From assembly GCA_022776205.1 (NCBI GenBank), contig JALFIK010000142.1, forward strand, positions 1-17,485: a stretch of 17,485 bases of DNA, read 5' to 3'. The position numbers and the translations under genes are program-made. Of this stretch, positions 14,198 through 17,485 are shown in pieces (the stretch's first letter is position 1; every line of letters begins with the position of its first letter). Source of the stretch: Eubacterium sp. GTDB taxonomy: Bacteria > Bacillota > Clostridia > Lachnospirales > Lachnospiraceae. The notes below the pieces were generated by a model, which was not told the origin of the DNA, did no database searches, and saw nothing but the letters and a program-made list of their open reading frames with translations.

Positions 14198-14206
14198 AGT
14201 ATATCA
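14198..14206 (-). promoter_or_regulatory. Possible extended -10 before the small acidic gene
   Basis: The minus strand reads TGATATACT in the 40-base gap after azlD, matching the extended -10 form TGnTATAAT with one mismatch. The hexamer 17 bases upstream is GGTTCA, a poor -35. It could be an internal promoter for the acidic protein and ttcA-like gene. Confidence 0.35.
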
Positions 14207-14210
14207 TAAT

Positions 14211-14531
14211 TTAAAATGCCTGAACCAGTATCATATAACAAAGTGTTCCTCCAAAAATAGAAAACAGCGTGTTATGCCTCCATTTATGTAGTCCCACTAC
14301 CACAAGAACAGAAAGTGCTTCGGGGATTCCGTGAGAGGATCCAAAAATCTGTGTATTTCTGAGACAGTACACAACCAGCATACCCATCATCGCCGGTGGA
14401 AGTACTTTCCCAAGATATAAAATCGGTTTGGGAGTATTTTTCGAAAATAAGACGAAAGGAAGAAATCGGAGAAATATTGTGACAATTGCCATAACTCCAA
14501 TCAAAAACAACGAATGTTGAAGGTCAATCAT
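14211..14531 (-). CDS. azlD: Branched-chain amino acid exporter small subunit AzlD
   Basis: A 106-residue hydrophobic protein with about four membrane helices, the usual AzlD size. Typical features are the N-terminal helix followed by FLRFLPFVLF and the LPPAMMGMLVVYCLRN segment. With AzlC it exports branched-chain amino acids and analogues across the membrane. The start ATG at 14531 overlaps the azlC end by eight bases, so translation is coupled. The family is clear; the actual substrate in this organism is inferred. Confidence 0.9.
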   Translation of the reverse strand: MIDLQHSLFLIGVMAIVTIFLRFLPFVLFSKNTPKPILYLGKVLPPAMMGMLVVYCLRNTQIFGSSHGIPEALSVLVVVGLHKWRHNTLFSIFGGTLCYMILVQAF

Positions 14532-15228
14532 CTGCCGAATCCCCTTTCGTTATCTTTTTCTTAAAAGCAAACAATGCCACCGGAATAGAGATCATCGCCG
14601 GAATCAGGAAATGTCCTGCCCCGAAAATTATAAGAAATATCACCGAAAAGAACAGTCCCAGTATGGCGGGAAGATGTTGTTTTGTACTCTCCCACTGCTC
14701 CACAAAAATAACGACAAACAATGCCGTCATGGAAAAATCAATTCCTTTTGTATTGAACGGAATAATATTTCCCAAAACACCTCCCAGAAACGATCCAAAC
14801 ACCCAGTAGCACTGGTTGAATAGAGATACCAGAAAATAATATTGTTTTTTATCCACACCCTCCGGCAGGTTTGCATCACAGACCAGGGAATAGGTTTCAT
14901 CCGTCAGGGAAAATATGAGATATGGTTTTTTTCTTCCCATATCCCGGTATTTTTCCACCATCGAAATTCCGTAAAAGATGTGTCTTGCATTCACCATCAG
15001 GGTCATGATCGCCGCCGAAAGGAGAGAGGCTCCGCACGACAACAGTTCTACACCCACATATTGCATGGATCCAGCGTAGATACACAGGCTCATAAGGACC
15101 GCCCACCAGAACGAGTATCCTTTTTCATGAAGAAGAATCCCAAAGCCTGCTCCTAAAACAAGATACCCCGCCATCACCGGCAGTGTTGACATAAATGAAT
15201 ATTTCAATGTCTTTTTTTTACTCATCAT
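14524..15228 (-). CDS. azlC: Branched-chain amino acid exporter large subunit AzlC
   Basis: A membrane protein of 234 residues with about six to seven helices. It contains the AzlC-type N-terminal pattern MAGYLVLGAGFGILL, then AGSMQYVG, MVNARHIFYG (near 75-85) and LTDETYSL, all characteristic. It is the main subunit of the AzlCD exporter, the family of E. coli YgaZ/YgaH. The start is placed at ATG 15228, seven bases beyond the rsmH stop; a second ATG follows directly. GGGAG is 14 bases away, so initiation probably depends on coupling to rsmH. A GTG at 15285 in the same frame would lie deep inside rsmH and is not favoured. Confidence 0.9.
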   Translation of the reverse strand: MMSKKKTLKYSFMSTLPVMAGYLVLGAGFGILLHEKGYSFWWAVLMSLCIYAGSMQYVGVELLSCGASLLSAAIMTLMVNARHIFYGISMVEKYRDMGRKKPYLIFSLTDETYSLVCDANLPEGVDKKQYYFLVSLFNQCYWVFGSFLGGVLGNIIPFNTKGIDFSMTALFVVIFVEQWESTKQHLPAILGLFFSVIFLIIFGAGHFLIPAMISIPVALFAFKKKITKGDSADD

Positions 15229-15235
15229 TTTCTTT

Positions 15236-16297
15236 TCATTCTCTCCCTGCTCGGATTGCCCAGCGCATTTTCGTCGAGCGGGCACGGCTGTTCTTCCGGC
15301 ATTCTTCCAGAGACGGACGAATTACTTCTTTGGAAATCTCCTCGTACACTCCTGCCTTTTTCAACTGCTTCAATGATTTTTTCACCAGCCGGTCCTCTCC
15401 GGAATGAAACGTGAGAATCGCTACTCTCCCTCCGGGTGCCATCACATCCGGCAGTTTATCGAGAAATGCATAAAGTGCTTCGAACTCGCTGTTGACATCA
15501 ATACGCAACGCCTGAAAGGTTCTGGCGCAGGATTTTTTTACCGCTTCCTTCCGTTCCAAAGCCGGGAGAAAATGCAGTGCATTTTCTATACAACAGCGAA
15601 GATCTGTCGTCGTCACAATTTTCTTTCCGTTTCTCTGCTGTTTCTTTATTTCCCTGGCAATCTCCGCAGCATAGGGCTCATCGGCATTTTCCACCAGCAT
15701 GCCTTCAAGTTCTTCTCTGGTCACCTGAGTAAGACGCTCTGCGGCACTGTCCCCCTTTTCCGGATTCATGCGAAGATCCAGCGGTCCTTCCACTTTATAG
15801 GAAAATCCCCGGTCCGGATTATCTATCTGCATGGATGAAACGCCCAGATCTGCCAGGACAAAGTCAAACTTCACTCCTGCCTCCTCCGCAATTCGGTCAA
15901 CATTTGCAAAGTTTTCCAGCTTTACTGTTAAAATATCTTCTCCATATCCCAGTTTTTTTAACCGTTCTTTTGTCTTCTCCGACTCAATGGGATCCACATC
16001 CAGCGCATAAAGATGTCCCTGACCCTCCAGACAACGTAGCATTTCTTTTGTGTGCCCTCCATATCCGAGAGTCGCATCCAGACCAGTCTGACCGGGTTTA
16101 ATCTGTAAAAAATCAAGAATTTCGCTGACAAGAATAGAAAGATGCATTCCCGCGGGCGTACTCCCTTTTTTTATGACTCTCTCCACCGTATCCGCATATT
16201 TTTCCGGCTGAAGTTCTTTATACTTCTCCTTAAAATTTCTGGGATATGAACCGGAATAGTGAATCCGGCGTTTATATTCCTTCTTTTGGTTCTCCAT
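15236..16297 (-). CDS. RsmH-family 16S rRNA (cytosine-N4) methyltransferase, extended paralogue
   Basis: An S-adenosylmethionine-dependent methyltransferase of the RsmH/MraW family, which N4-methylates 16S rRNA C1402. It has 353 residues, about 40 more than standard RsmH. The extra N-terminal stretch (1-48) is basic/aromatic, with RRIHYSGSYPRNFKEKYKEL. Core motifs are SAM loop DATLGYGGHT (74-83), DLGVSSMQID (150-159), RGFSY..GPLDLRMN (163-178), RTFQALRIDVN (259-269), FHSGEDRLVK (298-307) and SRARSTKMRW near the end. Several key positions differ from standard forms (usual GGGGHS, FHSLEDR). It is not beside mraZ/ftsL/pbp genes, so it is probably a second copy. The ATG at 16297 follows AAAGGA by five bases; the diguanylate cyclase ends 29 bases upstream. 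Confidence 0.88.
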   Translation of the reverse strand: MENQKKEYKRRIHYSGSYPRNFKEKYKELQPEKYADTVERVIKKGSTPAGMHLSILVSEILDFLQIKPGQTGLDATLGYGGHTKEMLRCLEGQGHLYALDVDPIESEKTKERLKKLGYGEDILTVKLENFANVDRIAEEAGVKFDFVLADLGVSSMQIDNPDRGFSYKVEGPLDLRMNPEKGDSAAERLTQVTREELEGMLVENADEPYAAEIAREIKKQQRNGKKIVTTTDLRCCIENALHFLPALERKEAVKKSCARTFQALRIDVNSEFEALYAFLDKLPDVMAPGGRVAILTFHSGEDRLVKKSLKQLKKAGVYEEISKEVIRPSLEECRKNSRARSTKMRWAIRAGRE

Positions 16298-16326
16298 AAA
16301 ATTCCTTTCTCACAAAAATACAGGAT

Positions 16327-17485
16327 CTAATTATTTCCCTCAAAAATACGAAATGTTCCCGGTGCACCTTTTTTTGCTTCATATAGAGCAAGATCCGCAT
16401 CATACATCATCCGGGCAAATGTTGTATTTTCTTCCAGAAAAGCTATCCCTCCGGAAGCAACAAGATGACTGATTTTCCCATCCGGTAACACTACCGGATA
16501 AGAATTCAGCTCATCCCAGAATTCCTCAATCTGATTAGTCAGCTGTTCTCTGTCTGCATACCCGTAAATAAACATACAGAATTCGTCTCCGGAACGCCGG
16601 GATATAATACAGGACTGTTCCGGCAATTCCCGCATTTTTTCTGCCATATATTTTAAATATTCATCTCCAAAATCATGTCCGTATGTATCATTGACTGCTT
16701 TGAATTTATCCAGATCAATCATAATGCCTGCCGCATATCCTCTGTTGTTCTCTTCCATAACCTTTTCAACCATCTTCTTAAAAGAATGATACGTTGGCAG
16801 CCTGGTCAGAGAATCATGTTCATGTTCATACAAAATACTGTCAACCATGCTGTTAATACCGGCACTCAGTTCTATTAACTCCGGATTCCCTTCCACAGAA
16901 ATTCTTGTATCCAGATTTCCCTTCCGAATCTTCGTCAATCCGTCAAGGATCTCGTGAATCCCCCGGATCAGCTTCTTCTCCAGCAATCGGTCAAGGAAGA
17001 TGGTGACGACGATACACAGTAAGATCATATAGACAGATAAAATGAGACTGTTAAAAATCCGATCCCTGTAAAGCTCTTTCACAGACACAATACCGCAAAT
17101 CCATATTTTCTCATATTTAATCGACTTAATATAATATTTCCGATGATTCCATTCAAAAATTTCACCTTTGTCCCGGGCATCCATAATGTTACCCATCTGC
17201 CTTTTCCCAATGAACTTTTCCGTCTTTTGCACATCGTTATAGGTAGCACCCAGAACCTCCCGGGTTTCCCCGTTAATCGCCAGATAATTTTCTTCCCTGT
17301 CTGTCGGAATTTTTGAAAAAATATAGGAATAAGTATTTCTCTGCCGGGCATCCATCAATCTTTTCGGTGCCAAGCCGATCTGAATGATTCCCCTTGGATT
17401 TCCTCTGGCAATTCCCACATATTTCATGATTTTTCCCTCAGCTGTATTGGGTTGTTCTTTCTGGACATAATATTTCGTTCCTGTT
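16327..17485 (-). CDS. Membrane-bound GGDEF diguanylate cyclase, N-terminus beyond the window
   Basis: The frame stays open to the window edge (19 codons above the ATG at 17427, no stop), so the gene is 5'-truncated. Numbering from that Met, residues 1-120 look like the membrane-proximal part of an extracytoplasmic CACHE-type sensor (YVGIARGNPRGIIQIGLA). A membrane helix spans about 124-148, a HAMP-like region 149-200, and the GGDEF domain about 205-360. The active-site loop is SGDEF (279-283), an accepted active variant of GGDEF; metal ligand Asp238 lies in MIDLDKFK and NDTYGHDFGD is intact. No RxxD inhibitory site precedes the loop. It should make cyclic di-GMP from GTP in response to an external signal. 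GAGGGA before the ATG at 17427 could act as an internal start, but a sensor lacking its first membrane helix seems unlikely. No terminator before rsmH. Confidence 0.88.
   Translation of the reverse strand, partial: TGTKYYVQKEQPNTAEGKIMKYVGIARGNPRGIIQIGLAPKRLMDARQRNTYSYIFSKIPTDREENYLAINGETREVLGATYNDVQKTEKFIGKRQMGNIMDARDKGEIFEWNHRKYYIKSIKYEKIWICGIVSVKELYRDRIFNSLILSVYMILLCIVVTIFLDRLLEKKLIRGIHEILDGLTKIRKGNLDTRISVEGNPELIELSAGINSMVDSILYEHEHDSLTRLPTYHSFKKMVEKVMEENNRGYAAGIMIDLDKFKAVNDTYGHDFGDEYLKYMAEKMRELPEQSCIISRRSGDEFCMFIYGYADREQLTNQIEEFWDELNSYPVVLPDGKISHLVASGGIAFLEENTTFARMMYDADLALYEAKKGAPGTFRIFEGNN

Noticed and set aside
17425..17427. ATG at 17427 as the start of the diguanylate cyclase
   Set aside because: The frame continues open to the window edge with sensor-like sequence (YYVQKEQ..), and starting here would remove the first membrane helix; a GAGGGA upstream keeps it possible but less likely.
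1..17485. CRISPR arrays, IS elements, prophage genes, toxin-antitoxin pairs or defence systems
   Set aside because: No regularly spaced repeats, transposase, integrase, or such gene families appear on either strand; gene content is housekeeping and phosphate metabolism.

Overview
The window looks like a chromosomal segment of a Gram-positive anaerobe of the Clostridia, most likely a Lachnospiraceae member. The reasons are the moderate-to-low GC content, strong GGAGG-type ribosome binding sites, T-tract intrinsic terminators, a Firmicutes-type PhoP/PhoR pair, deoxyxylulose-independent PLP synthase (pdxST), and an RsmH paralogue with an N-terminal extension. The genus assignment is inference. 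Every credible gene lies on the minus strand, so transcription runs from high to low coordinates.

In transcription order, the right end (17485-12974) holds a probable single operon: a membrane diguanylate cyclase cut by the window edge, an rsmH paralogue, azlC-azlD (branched-chain amino acid export), a small acidic protein of unknown function, and a TtcA-like tRNA sulfurtransferase. It closes with a long inverted repeat at 12916-12960.

The centre (12900-4704) is a complete phosphate-starvation locus. pstS-pstC-pstA-pstB-phoU encodes the high-affinity ABC importer and its signalling partner. It is followed by nptA (Na+/phosphate cotransporter with a PhoU-like tail) and a phoP-phoR two-component pair. 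pstS and nptA each have an upstream promoter with three TTTAC(A/G) elements at identical spacing (11 then 23 bases). The locus therefore probably encodes the regulator that switches on both of its own units. The PstS protein has its two sequence halves in swapped order compared with ordinary PstS, which suggests a circular permutation.

The left part (4703-115) holds pdxS-pdxT for pyridoxal phosphate, preceded by three copies of a 9-base repeat around the promoter. Next come a secreted SH3b-NlpC/P60 cell-wall hydrolase and an FGGY sugar kinase. The kinase is preceded by a well-formed FMN riboswitch plus terminator, an unusual partner for that riboswitch. At the extreme left edge is the 5' part of a tRNA-Ser gene with its own near-consensus promoter.

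No IS element, phage gene, CRISPR array or integration site was seen. The points most worth checking are the permuted PstS, the FMN-riboswitch/sugar-kinase pairing, the matched Pho promoters and a terminator-like hairpin inside pstC.
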